Origin: Lenzites betulinus
Taxonomy: Eukaryota; Basidiomycota; Agaricomycetes; Polyporales; Polyporaceae
Length of the DNA: 64,000 bases
Direction of reading: 5' to 3'
NCBI GenBank assembly: GCA_022264855.1
Contig: JABYQU010000046.1
Coordinates: 124,001 to 188,000 of the forward strand
In this document: positions 45,356-57,013 of the stretch, in pieces
Numbering within the stretch: the stretch's first letter is position 1
Layout of the letters: the number at the start of each line of letters is the position of its first letter
Notes under the pieces: model-generated
What the model was told of the DNA's origin: nothing
Seen by the model: only the letters and a program-made list of their open reading frames with translations
Database searches by the model: none
Position numbers and translations under genes: made by a program

Positions 45356-47933
45356 TCAGAAACGGCTCAGATCGCGTCCGAATATCCAGTTCATGAACCT
45401 GTAATCACCCCACCGTCAGCTCCTGCAAGCAGCCACACAAAGCGCCACACACCAGTACATCGGCACCAGAATCTTGTTCCTCACGCTCAGCGTCTTCGTG
45501 AAATACGCAGAGCGCCACAGCAGCCACGCCAGCCGCCCCGTCTCCTTCCCCTTCGGCCCGCGCGCGGCCTTCGTGCGGTCGAACACCGCCTCCCAGTCGC
45601 CAATGTACGCCAGGCTCCCAGCGTTTTGGAACTTGAATGGGGTGGCCGCGGGAGCGCGGGAGGAGCGGATGAGCGCGTTCAGGCGGCGCGTAACGTGCTT
45701 CGCCTGCTGGTTCGCGACCTGCGCCGTGGCGGGGAGCGGGTCGTCGACGATCGTGGCCGCGTCGCCGATCGCGAACACGTCCGGGTCTGGGGCGTCGGTG
45801 GAGGCCATGACGACGTTCAGATGGCTATCAGTGACTAGGCTCCTGTGGCGCGCGAGAGGATCAGCGTAAGCAGGCTATGATGGAGGCGACAACTCGCTCA
45901 GACGCATGATGTGCATACCGTTTTGTGCGCGCATCCTTTTTAGCCTCCGTGATCGACTGGATGAGTGGGTTTGGTGCAAGGCCCGTGCTCCACACCAACA
46001 TGCCGAAATCGACTTCGAGAGGTCGGATCAGCTGGACTGAGATCATGAGGCAGGCTGTGGCGTACCTTCACCCTCTTCGGTTACAAACATCCGGTCCTGG
46101 TGGGAGATCGGTCAGGACTACGACCTATATTTTATACCCAACCGAACGTTTGTGCCCACCTTCTCCACACGCTCGACGTGATGCTGTGTCAGAAGTCTGA
46201 TCCCTTCACGCCTAAACTTTGACGTTGCGTATCTGCATGTCGTGAGTGACCGACATTGGCACGGGATCCGAGCGTACCACGCTCGCGCACTTACTCTTGC
46301 AGGCCCGTGTCGAATCCACCGAGGATGTTGGGCGCGACATCATACAGGTTGATCTTTGCCAGGCGCGCGAGCGCGGGGTAGTGCCTTCGGATATCGGTGT
46401 GCAAAAAGTCATGCAACTCCGCGGCGAACTCGACGCCTGTCGGCCCGCCCCCGACGATGCAGAAGTTAAGTAGCTTCCGGCGATCGGCATCGGTAATCGT
46501 GGGCTGATTTGCCTGTTCGAAGCCTGGTTGCGGTTGTTTAGAAGCTAGCCGGCAACTCGGCCGGGTTGGGGGTGAGCTCACATTCGAGGACACGAGTGCG
46601 GATACGCCGTGCGTCGCGGATGTCTTTGAGGAAGTATGCGTGTTCCTTGACACCCGGGACGTTGAATGCTGCAAAGCATGTGTACATCAGAATCCGCCGT
46701 TCTCTCTAGATGGGAAGATATATGGCATACTCTGACTGTATGCACCCACAGCGATGACGAGTTTGTCATACGTGAGCTGGAACTTTTGTGAGCTTCCTTC
46801 CACTGCACTCGCGCTTTGATTAGGATCGGTGTTCTCGGCGAGGTCGCCGACTCGGGCAAACTTGACTGGAGACGTCGCGGGCATCTGTATGGTGGCAGAG
46901 TCAGTATCATTCTTATGGTGCTGAGAGGCTACGGGCTTATGGCAACTTACGCATATCAGCTTCTTGTGTTTGAAGTCTGAATAGTACAGATTAGTATATT
47001 TCATGAAAATGGCTTCAGGGAACATCAGGAAACACCAAATCGTCCAGATGGAGACACGTGCCTCCAGCGCTCCGTGGGCCTGGATCCATAGGCTGGAGAC
47101 ATGTTCTCCATCCTGTTGACGAACCTTCGTAATTTGCTTGTTTTCGTCTGTGAACATGAAGTTCTGCTCTTCTGAAGCCTTACCACGATTTTCTAAACGG
47201 TGAACAAGCGACACAGCGTCGGTGAGTTGCGCGGGCAAGCCGTGGGACAGGCTCCGTAGTCTTCATTTTGGCACTGATGGAGACGCCCTGTCTCCATATG
47301 ATGGGGGGTGTCTCCAGCGCCTCCATCCAGCCATGCCTTACCATATGAGGCCCATGGTTCACGGAGGCTTTCCTGATGAACGTGCGGCAGACATGCTCAC
47401 CAATAGAGTCACACCACGCAGTGTACGAGACCTGCGTTCGATTTTAGGAATACGTATCATTTTGAACGTGTTGTGTGACTCACCACTTCGGGAGTATATC
47501 GTCGTACCTGTAATGTAGAACCCGCTGTTAGAATGCTGTGTCAAAATAGAGCTAGTGGTAAGAGTACGCACAGGTTCGACGGCGGCCCGGAATTCAAGCG
47601 TCCCAACCGCGCAGCTCGCAAGAAGTGGTGTAAAGTTGAAGTAGTTGCTTGGTGAAACAATAATCACGTCTGTAAACGCCGAACAATGGGCGTCAGAACT
47701 ATTCAGGATGATACCACGGAAATTCGTGGTGTCATAGCACGAGTGATGTGCTACAGCGACCACTCACTCCAACGTTTCTTATCGATGGCCCTGAGGATCT
47801 CGTAGCCTCCCCAGCCCGAGCCGAGGATAGCCAGCCTTTGCTTGCCTTGGGTTGGTGCGCCGAAAAATGTGCGCCGCGCAGGAGCACCCAGCCTCGGGGT
47901 CGAGGTTACGGCATGACGCTGGACGGAAAACAT
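45356..47933 (-). CDS. NDH-2 copy 3, apparently intact
   Basis: Start CCACCATG at 47933, stop at 45356. The exons read through without a break, including [20 protein letters not shown] and [12 protein letters not shown], which are frameshifted in copies 2 and 4 or in copy 2, respectively. Four bases upstream of the coding region are rearranged (near 47982). Between about 46490 and 46700 this copy carries a dense cluster of differences found in no other copy, as if that stretch came by gene conversion from a more distant donor. The changes in exons there are mostly silent, and the splice signals are kept. Confidence 0.85.
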
Positions 47934-49518
47934 GGTGGGAAACGCGCGGAAGATAATCTGGGTGACGAGATTGGCGGACGTTAACAAGATGGGTAACTCT
48001 CGACTTACCCGCACGATTCCTTATGAAGAGCCCTGGCCGGAGCAGCTCGGAGGAGAAGTGGGGAGAGAATAGGACGTCATGCTACGCGGTTCATGCTTCG
48101 TTCTAAACACATCCATCATGATTCGTGTGCACCTGCGCTTCGTCTCGCTCCAGTTCCATGGGGCTCCGCCCACTTACGGCGCCAGCGCAGAGATTTTGCC
48201 GGCCAGGCTAATGAGGGTGGTTGTGAGTACGCTCCATTCGGAACGGCACGGCCGTCGACCAATAGGCTGCGAGCGTCACCCAAAGTCTTCCAGCTCATCC
48301 ACACGGGCCGTTCAGTGTTTACTGCTATGTGTATCCCATCACCAGTGCCCGCCACGCCGCCGTTCCCTGCCCACTCACCTCGCTGCCCTCCTGCTGCCCT
48401 CCCCGCCCGTTCTCTCCGTGCCCGCTCGACGCCCCGCTGCCCTGCCCCTCCACCGACCGTCTCCTCTTTATACCCCGCTTCTTCAGGGGAGGCTCCAACA
48501 CATGCGCCGCCTGCAGCTGACGAAAACACCGCTCGCCGGTTGCTATGGGCGCCGGGCACACACCAGATCCACATCGCCCGCATCCTCCTCCATCGCCCTC
48601 CATCGGCTAGCACTACGCGCTACCACACACCCGGCCCTGCCCGCAGTCTGCTCTCGTCCCCTGGCGACCGTCCCTCCGGCCCCGCTGCCCTCGGCCCTCG
48701 CAGGGGCGCACCGCACGCGATATTGCTCCGTGAAGGTGAGCGCCCGTCCTCTTGTCATAGCGTCCCGCTCGCGTACTGTACCATACGCTACCAGACGCTG
48801 CTCGCGACGCGAGCAGCGCTTCCACTCCGCTCGGCCGCCGTGTACCGCAAACGTAAGCGCAGCCACCTGGACTTGTACATCGCACAAGGTGTGTGGCCCA
48901 CCAACGTCGCCGCACCCGCCCGCATCTGCCATTGGCCGACCCAGGCGTGTGGCGTCGCAGCGCAATGGCTCTCTAGCGACTTGTCAATATCACCGCCGCG
49001 TCATCCCGCGCTGCCTCCGCACCGTGCGCGCGGGGCTCCTCATCGTTTGGGCCGCATCCCGCCTTGGTCACGAGGGGCCCGTCGTCGGCGCGCACTCGCG
49101 CGCGGCGGCGCAGCGGCGCAGCGCTCGTCAACACCGCGCGCCCTGCTGCCGACCTGTCTGTCCCGTTCACCCAGCTGAGCACGCCCGCGCCTTGCGCGCA
49201 CGTACCGCGCTGCATCCCAAGGGCCTCAGTACTCATTCCCGAGCAGCCGAGCAGCCGGCTCGCTCCCGGAGCGCGTCAGGGCGCGTCGGAGCGCTGTTCA
49301 CCGCCGTGCCGCGACGACGGCCGCCGCCCCCTTCGCGATGTACCATGGACACCGCCCGCCACGGCATCTCCAACGTGTGTATACTCCACGCGTCCTACAG
49401 CCCGGGCGCCGTCGCGTGGGAGAAGCACTTGTCACCTCCATCGCGGCCAGCAGACCGCCCACCACACCCGCAAAACACACACCCGCACAGCGCAGCGTTG
49501 TCCACGCGTCCCCCTGCG

Positions 49519-51960
49519 CGGTGCGCATACACCCTCCGAGTTAAAGTACGATCCGCGCACTGTCGTTTTTCGCCGTTTTCATGTCATTTCGTCGGTTTTC
49601 AGAGAGAATCACCCGCGCGCTGTCTGGATCGGCGCCGTTCGCGCTCATACTACAGACATGTACTGTACCGTATAAACGCGCTATGCACACGACATTTCAG
49701 CCAAAACGGACAAGTTCTCGAGTGCGCCCCCTGGGTGCCATTCAGCAGATGTGCATCGAACCACATCGCCCGTCCCCTCCTGGGATCGCGTCCTCCCGCT
49801 CTGAAAGCGCACACACGGGCTCGCACAACAGGCCCTGTGTCGGCCATCGCACCCCCACCGCTGCCCCTCGTTCACAGCCTCCCAGGGGGCGACCGCTGTG
49901 CAGGCCGGGGCGACCAGCCAACCGCCCACCCTGCCCGGGCCACTCCTCCCCGCGCGCCGCCGTCTCGCACACACGTCCCCCCGCACGGTGCGCATACACC
50001 CACCGCGGCGCGGCGCGATCCGCGCGCCCGCACCTTTCGCCGTTTTCATGCGTTTTCCATGCACCCGCACAGAGCACCGCGCGCCCGCGCACGGGCCCGC
50101 GTCCGTCTGCGCCCGTGTTGCAGAGGTGGGCTCTGCGGTACGTACGCGCGACGCACACGGCGTTTCAGCGCGGACGGGCGTGTTCTCGTTTTCGTCGTCG
50201 TCTCGTGCGCCATTGCAATGGCTTTGGTGGGCGGGCACTGGCATGCATGCGACATCGCCGACATCTCGAAGTGGTGGCGGCCTCCCGCTCTGCGCGCGAC
50301 CGCATGGACGCCTGCATCAGTGCCACTGCCCGCTGCAACACCTGCGCCTCGCTGCCAGTGGCGTTCCGCGCGAAGGACGCCGCGGCGGCCTCACACCTGG
50401 GGGAGGAGGCAGGCCGGGGGTGGGCAGCAGATCGCGCACCCCTCCTCCGCCGCCCATCCCCGCCACATGCCACTCTGCACACACATTGCGCTGCACGGTG
50501 CGCACCCTTCCAGCGCGTTTCGACGCGATCCGCGCAGGTCGCATTTCGCTCACTTTCATGCCGTTTTGCGGGTTCACAGGGAGAATCGCCCGCCGCCCGC
50601 CCGCTTTTGCCCCGTTCCTCCCGAGATTCGAAACGTCTAATCCACAGCATGAACGCGCTATGCATGCGGAGTTTCGGCGCGAACGGACAACATTTGGTTT
50701 TCGCCCTCTTGGCGCCATTGGAGGGATGTGCACGGAAGCTCGGCCGCGCCCCGCCCGGAGTTCCCGACCTCCTGTGTTGCAACTTAGTACATGCACTGGC
50801 GTGTGTACGACGCGTACGCCCACCAATTTGCAGAGCGGTACGTCTGAATTTCGTTTTCACCACTTCTGCGCGAACTCATGGCCACACCCACAGACTCGGC
50901 ATGGTGCAAGGATCGGGCAGAAAATCGAAAACGCCTCCTCCGCCGCCGATCCCCGCGCAACGCCACTTTGCACACAAGATGCGCTGTACATTTCGCACCC
51001 GTCTAGCGAGTTACGACGCGATCCGAGCAATTTGCATTTCGCCCATTCCCATGCCATTTCGAAGGCTCTCACAGAGAATTGTTCGCCGCGCGCCAACGTT
51101 TGCTCCGTTCCTCCCAGTATTCGAAACGTCTAATCTACAACATGAGCGCGCTATGCATGCGCAGTTCCAGCGCGAACGGACAACATTTGGTTTTCGCCCT
51201 CTTGGCGCCATTGGATGGATGTGCACAGAAACTCGACCACGCCCCGCCCGGAGTTCCCGACCTCCCGTGCTGCAACCTAGCACATGTACTAGCCAACGTA
51301 GGGCGCATATGTCCACCAAGCTGCAGCGCGGTCCGTAAACTTTTCATTTCCGGCCCGTCTGCATGAACTCATGGTCGCGCCCATAGACTCGGCCGGCGCT
51401 CATGGGGTAGCATCGGGCAGAAAATCGAAAACGCCTCCTCCGCCGCCGATCCCCACGCAACGCCACCTTGCACATAGCCTGCGCTTCACGGCGCGCACCC
51501 GTCTAGCGAGTTACGACACGATCCGCGCAGGTCGCATTTCGCCCATTTCCATGCCATTTCGAAGATTCTCACAGAGAATTGTTCGCCGCGCGCCAACGTT
51601 TGCTCCGTTCATCCTGATATTCGAAACGCCCAATCTGCAGTATAGACGCGGTACGCACGCGGAGTTTCAGCCCGAACGGAAGTGATCGCGATTTCGCCCT
51701 TTCGGCGCCATGGAATGGAGGGATGTGCGCACAAACTCGGCCCCGCCCCGCCCTGTGTTCGTCCTTCCTCCCTATGAATTGGCACATGCACTCGCGGGTA
51801 TGCGGCGCGTACGTATGCCGAGTGACAGCGCGGTCCGTACAAACTTCGTTTCCACCCCTTCTACGCGGGCTCACGGCCGCGCCCACAGAATTTGCGCACC
51901 GCGGCACGCCCGGCGTCCCTCCCCTAGTTACCACACTTGGCGCATCCACTCGCGTGAAGG
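49519..51960. repeat. ~490 bp degenerate satellite, 5 monomers (unit 3)
   Basis: The anchor TTGGCGCCATTGGA lies near 50709 and again near 51203, and its TCGGCGCCATGGAATGG form near 51706. The additional monomer therefore sits at about 51000-51500, between copies equivalent to monomers 3 and 4 of unit 1. Confidence 0.75.
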
Positions 51961-53701
51961 TTCCGAGAGAGCCCACAACGCCGCGCCGCGATACGATCTG
52001 TCTGCGACCCTGCCCCGTTCGCGCTGCCTCGTGTGCGCGTGTACCAAGTGTCCAAGTCGCCCACCATCGTCCTGAGGCGCGCGCCCTCGTCGCGCAACTC
52101 GGTGCGCATGGTCGTTTGCATGCGCGGGCGTTGTCTGCTGGCATGCGCCCCGTGCACATGCCGATGCACAGGCAGGGCACACAACGGTCAGAGTCGGGCA
52201 CGCGCCGCAACTCCCGTCCCGGAAACGCGTACCGCGCAGTGCGCAGTGCGCCTCGTGCCCGGCGGAATCCATGACGTTTGCCTCCGCCCAGTGCGCAGGT
52301 ACAGGTACCGTCTGTGCCCGTCGCGCCTCCGCGTCACTCGTCGCTGATACAGTCGTCTGTTTCCAGCGCGATGCCGGCGCATGCGCCACGGTACGGCTCG
52401 CCGCCGACACCCTCAACGAGGGGACGCCTACGCACGGCGGGTTTCTATGTCGGACACTCAGGGTCGGGACGCGGGATGGCTCGCACATGGAGCAGTCATC
52501 CGGTGGGCTGGCATGTGGGCTGGCGTGTGCTCTGACATCTCATGCGGGGTCTATGGCATCACCATTGGTGTGCTTGTCTGCCGTAGGCCGTACGAGTGAC
52601 TGATCCTCCAGCCGGACTGCACGGCTTGCTTGTGCCAAGCGATGGAGGTGTGCACCAGCGGAAGCTGTCACATATGTTGCAGGCACCATCAGCTACCCTC
52701 GAAGCTAGCCGACAGGTCCTCACAACGGCGTAATCAATCTCAGTGTCAACACGGCGACGGTGCATGCCAAACAAATATTCATATATCTCTGCAGGCAGTC
52801 GATCTCGGTCTGTGACAACCATTCAACACAGTCGTTGTATGGTGTGCCGGCATGTTGAGACTCGGAATGTATTCCCATTGTATGGTACTGCTAACACACT
52901 GATACATTGAATTGCGACGGCACGGAACTTGAGCCAATCCCTGGGCCCTGCTCAGTCGGGACGGGGACAGCGTGTTCCCATTTCGACTGAGCAAGGCTTG
53001 AGCATGGGCTGAATCTGCTTATGTCGGTGGAATCACGGTGGGACACCATGGGAGAGGGTTGCAGACATTCTTGGAGATGGCGTCAAGGAGATAGAACGAG
53101 GGCACCTTCATCCGTGCCCCGAGTCCCATCGGCCGCAGACGGCTCGTCGCGCAGCCGCGGAACCAGGGGGGTCCTGCCGGCGTCAGCCTCCCGCCGTCGT
53201 GCAGTTTGCCGAAGGAGTGCGCACGCGAGCGGCGGTGCAGCAGGGATGGGGAGACATCGCTAGCATTGTCATGCAGCGCCGTAAAAAAACTGACGAGCCT
53301 GGATTCCGAGCGGGGCGCGATCCGTCTCGTATGCGCCGCAGCGCAGATGGGCGAGTGGCAGAATTGGGTACAGGCCGCCAGCCCTCAGGGGAAGCGAGCT
53401 GGACGCTGCCGGGACAGCCGCTTCAGGGTTCTGATGCTGCCGGTCGTGCTATGAACGCGTATGGCGGCGGGTTACTCCCTGAGAAGCATGCACAGTTCGC
53501 ATGCCACATGGACCCTGCACGGCTCGCGGGGGCGCGTTCATGAACGGCGGCGTCTTGCACGATCGTCCCGAGCGAAGCGCAGGCAGCCACGGTGGCCGTA
53601 GATGGCGAGAGGGCAGTGCTCTCGATCGTCCAGAGAGGAGATCTCGCCTGAGGAGGAAGCGACGCCGTGTATGTTAGACTATTTGCACTGTCTCCATGCG
53701 A
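51961..53701. other. X spacer, no gene recognised (unit 3)
   Basis: As in units 1 and 2, with several more small indels (near 53205-53290 and 53530). Near 53577 it has CAG where units 1 and 2 have TAG, so the exon-like frame SEAQAATVAVDGERAVLSIV is open here. Confidence 0.35.
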
Positions 53702-54621
53702 ATGCATCGGGGACTCACCAGGGCACTTGGCGAGTGCTACGAGCGACGGCGGGCTGCATAGATGTCGAGCAGACTTGGTACCATAAACCGGTCTTAACTC
53801 ACAGCGTCCGCGAGACGTTGCGAGTCTCTATCCTCACTGTCCCCCGCGCACACTATCCCTGCTGGACGCGTGCCCATAGACATCGAGATGACAGGCTACC
53901 GACGTCCCGGAAGCACGCTGCGAGCAGACTATGCTCGGCGGGAGATCAAACTGCGCGGCGGGCTCCGGAAGCTCGTAGCAGAGGCCGCCGGTGAGTACAC
54001 GCACACGCCTGCTCCGAGCGAGAACCACTGACTAAGCACGCCGCGCCGGCGCGGGGCTCAGTGAGCGTGTCTGGGAACCCCGATGCGAAGATGTGGTGGA
54101 CGTTCGAGCAGTACTACACGAGGACATACCTGTGGCCGGAATCAAGCTGATAGGGTGGCCGACATGCTTCGTATGGCAGAACCTCAGTGGCATCACGGGG
54201 TACGAGCGCATCGCGTTCCTCCACCAGCGGTGGAAGAAGGGCAAGATGAGCTTCGTCCCTGTGACCGCCGCTGAGCGCGAAGCGGCGCTGGCGACCCGAC
54301 GCGGGCGGCGCCCGCCCCGCGCTGTATCCACACGTCGCCCAAGCTCGGACGGAGCGATCTCAAGGCGCACAAGCGGCGGCCGAAGACGAACCCCGAAGGG
54401 CGGCCGCACCGATACACCCGCAACGGGCCCAAGTCGCAGAAGTGGGTGTCGCAGGCGGCAGAGGCCCGCACGTCCGCCCCGATGGAGGAGGGCCCGAGCG
54501 AGTCGTGCGCGGACAACGATGCCACGGTGTGGGGCTCGAGCAGGGCGCGCGGGCTCGCGGGCTCGCGAAGGGGATTGTGAGCGGCAAGCTGGAGGAGGAT
54601 CTGATCGAGAACGACGAGTAA
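53702..54621 (+). pseudogene. Gene X, frameshifted copy (unit 3)
   Basis: Compared with unit 2 it lacks one base near 53728, two near 53840, a few near 54132 and one near 54290, so neither exon stays in frame. Its 3' end keeps a longer version of the tail (SGKLEEDLIENDE), 18 bp longer than in units 1 and 2. The tail still being readable shows that units 1 and 2 carry an in-frame 18-bp deletion. Confidence 0.55.
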
Positions 54622-55109
54622 GGGCCGGGGTGCGCACGCGTGATGTATTAGACTACCCTACGCGATGTTCTTTCCGAAGGCGCGGGCGCGCGGGCGCATG
54701 GGCGCGGGTGGGAACAGTCGAAGCGAGCTGCAACGGGGTGGGTGTGAGCAAACGGAAAAGTCTCCGAGTCCGGATCGGGCACTACCACCGCGCCTATGCA
54801 GAAGCACGCGCCCGGGCCGCAGCACTGACCTTGGGCCTTGAAATTTGGGTTGATGCTGCGAGGCGGGCGGCCGTGCGGCGCCTGACACCATGGTACCATC
54901 GTCGGAATGGAGCACTACATATAGCCGTGATGAGCGTTCTTCCTCGCCTTTCCCCCTTGCCCCGACTCACCCATTTGGCCGCCCCCTTTGCTCGCCGCCT
55001 GATAGCGCGTCCCCCTCCGTCTCTTGTTCACCGCCTGCTAGCTGCTCCGTCTCTCTGCGCACGCGGTCGCTGTCGCGGACGTCGCCGCCGTCGCCGCCGT
55101 CTCGGCCAC

Positions 55110-56380
55110 CTTGGTACCTCCCGCGCGACGTCTTGGTACATTCTACGAGTGCGGCGACGCCTTGATACGTCGCGCGTGCGTGCGGAAACCGTTGCGGTAC
55201 CTGCCGCTTCCTTGGGTGCTGTCGACACTCGGGCGCCGCCGAGTGTCCGCGCTGCCGTCCGAGCCTATGGGACAAGCCGCGGGGAGTCAGTACAAGGCGG
55301 CGTTGCGTCGGGCGGCTCGGAACTGTTGGTACGTACGTTGTGCATCATCTGGCGTCCGCGCGATGACTTACCACGCGCCGGCGGCTTCTTGCCAGAGCGC
55401 ACGCAGACGAGTGCGTCTGCGCACGCGGCGGCGTTTGGAGGGGGCGGGCATGCCGTGTCTTGTGTGCGTGGGGACCATGGCTATCCCGAACACTCATGGT
55501 ACCGTCCTGAGCTTGCGTCGCTGTCGCAGGGGTCGCCGCCGCGGGAATCGTTGTTGCGGAGGTTGTCGTCGCGGGCGTCGCCGCCATCTCGGCCGTCTTG
55601 GTACCACCCGCGCGGCGCAGGGACGTCTTGGTACGTCCTGCGCGGGTGCGGCGACGGTTGCGGTACCTCTCCGGCCGTGCGCTCACGTTCTGCGTCCACA
55701 CGCTTCGCTGAGGGCCGCCGACACTTCCATCGCCGCCGCGGGTGCCGCCGCCGTCTTGGTACCTCCCGCACGCGTGCAGCAACGCCTTGGTACGTCCGGC
55801 GCGCCCCGAGCGACGTCTTGGTACGTGCCGCACGTGTGCGAAGACGGTTCTGGTACGTCGCCCGCTGTGCAAGGCCCGGGTTGTCGACATCCAGGCGAGC
55901 GGTCGCTGCGCGGCTGAAGCCTACGGTACAAGCGAGGGAGCGTCAGTACAAGGTCGCGTTCGGTGGGGAGAGCACTTGGTACGTACCCAAATCATGCGCT
56001 CGCGTCCGTATGGTGACTTGTACGTGCTCCACACTGCCCGCGCGACGCTGACCGGCGGGCCCGCGGAGCGCACGGGCGGGGGTGTTTGGACCCCTCGGAG
56101 AGTCTTTGGCGAGCTCGGACTTGGTACGTACCGTGCATAACTATCTGGCGCGACGTACCTTGGCTGTGCCGAGCACTTACGGTACGACCGGGCGACGGCG
56201 GGAGTGGTATGTTTGGTACGCACTTTTGAGAGTCTGGCGCGCGCGCGGCGGCGTTCGCATCGGCGTCCGGCGAGACGGGCACTTACCGGTAAGTTTGCAT
56301 ACCTTTTATAATGGTCAGGGAAGCTTACCACGCGATTTGTGCGTAGATACCAGCGTCCGCGGGCGAAGGGCGTATGGTAC
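55110..56380. repeat. Array of about twenty TTGGTAC motifs (unit 3)
   Basis: Same motif cluster as the other units. Confidence 0.7.
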
Positions 56381-56549
56381 CAAGGGCCAAGACCGAATGG
56401 CACACAAGCCTCGCAAGCGGAAGCGCAAGAGCACGCCGAGCGAGAGTGTACAAGCCGGCGCCGGTAGTTTGGAGTGGCAGAGAGACGGCGGAGCGAGGGG
56501 CACGAGGGAGAGAAGGCCAGACGCGAGTGCAGAGGAGGCGATGGAGTGA
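56082..56549 (+). other. Open Lys/Arg-rich frame at the 3' end of X (unit 3)
   Basis: 155 codons from ATG 56082 to 56549. The end reads AHKPRKRKRKSTPSESVQAG, then SLEWQRDGG and DASAEEAME. The basic stretch is a good nuclear-localisation type sequence. Unlike units 1 and 2 there is no internal stop. Much of the frame overlaps the TTGGTAC array. Real coding is uncertain. Confidence 0.3.
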
Positions 56550-56796
56550 AGCAAGGAGTGCAAGTACATAGGCGCCCAGACGCGCGCGAACGTGATCGTT
56601 CCGCGGCCGCTCACTCTGAGTCTGCGGACTGTGCTAGCACGCTCCTCCGCACCTGTATCGTGTCGAATGTATGTAGCGAGTACGTTGTGTGCAATGCAAG
56701 TGTCTCCCGGTCCTCTCTCTCAGTGTGCCCCCACCTCTTGTGCCCCCCTCGCCTCCACTATACACAGTGCACCCCCTCGTCTCCTATATACAGGAT

Positions 56797-56868
56797 GATA
56801 CACGATAATACCCAGCGTCCTATATACACGATAATACATGATAATACACGATAATACACGATAATACG
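56797..56868. repeat. AT-rich VNTR, expanded allele (unit 3)
   Basis: Five to six copies of an ACACGATAAT-type 10-bp unit, against one or two in units 1 and 2. Confidence 0.7.
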
Positions 56869-57013
56869 CCTGGACGACCTCACTTCTTCTGGTACGATTC
56901 GCACGTGTCTTCGCAGAGTCCCGTCGGAGCGCCCGCACCCTAGCACCCGCTCCCTCGCACCCCGCTCCCTTGCACCCCTCGCCCGCGCACCCCGCTCGCC
57001 CGCGCACCCAGAC

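Larger units (their letters stand above)
48341..57010. repeat. X block, copy 3, with one extra satellite monomer
   Basis: Same as X1/X2 but about 520 bp longer because the satellite has five monomers. The 3' part from about 56300 to 56900 has more substitutions than X1 has against X2. Confidence 0.85.

Noticed and set aside
54093..56051. 652-codon open frame covering part of gene X and the TTGGTAC array in unit 3
   Set aside because: It starts in the gene X exon in a different frame after indels and continues through the motif array; units 1 and 2 do not keep it.
26082..57010. X blocks as LTR retrotransposons or rDNA units
   Set aside because: No long direct terminal repeats inside X, no primer-binding site or pol motifs, and no rRNA-like conserved sequence.
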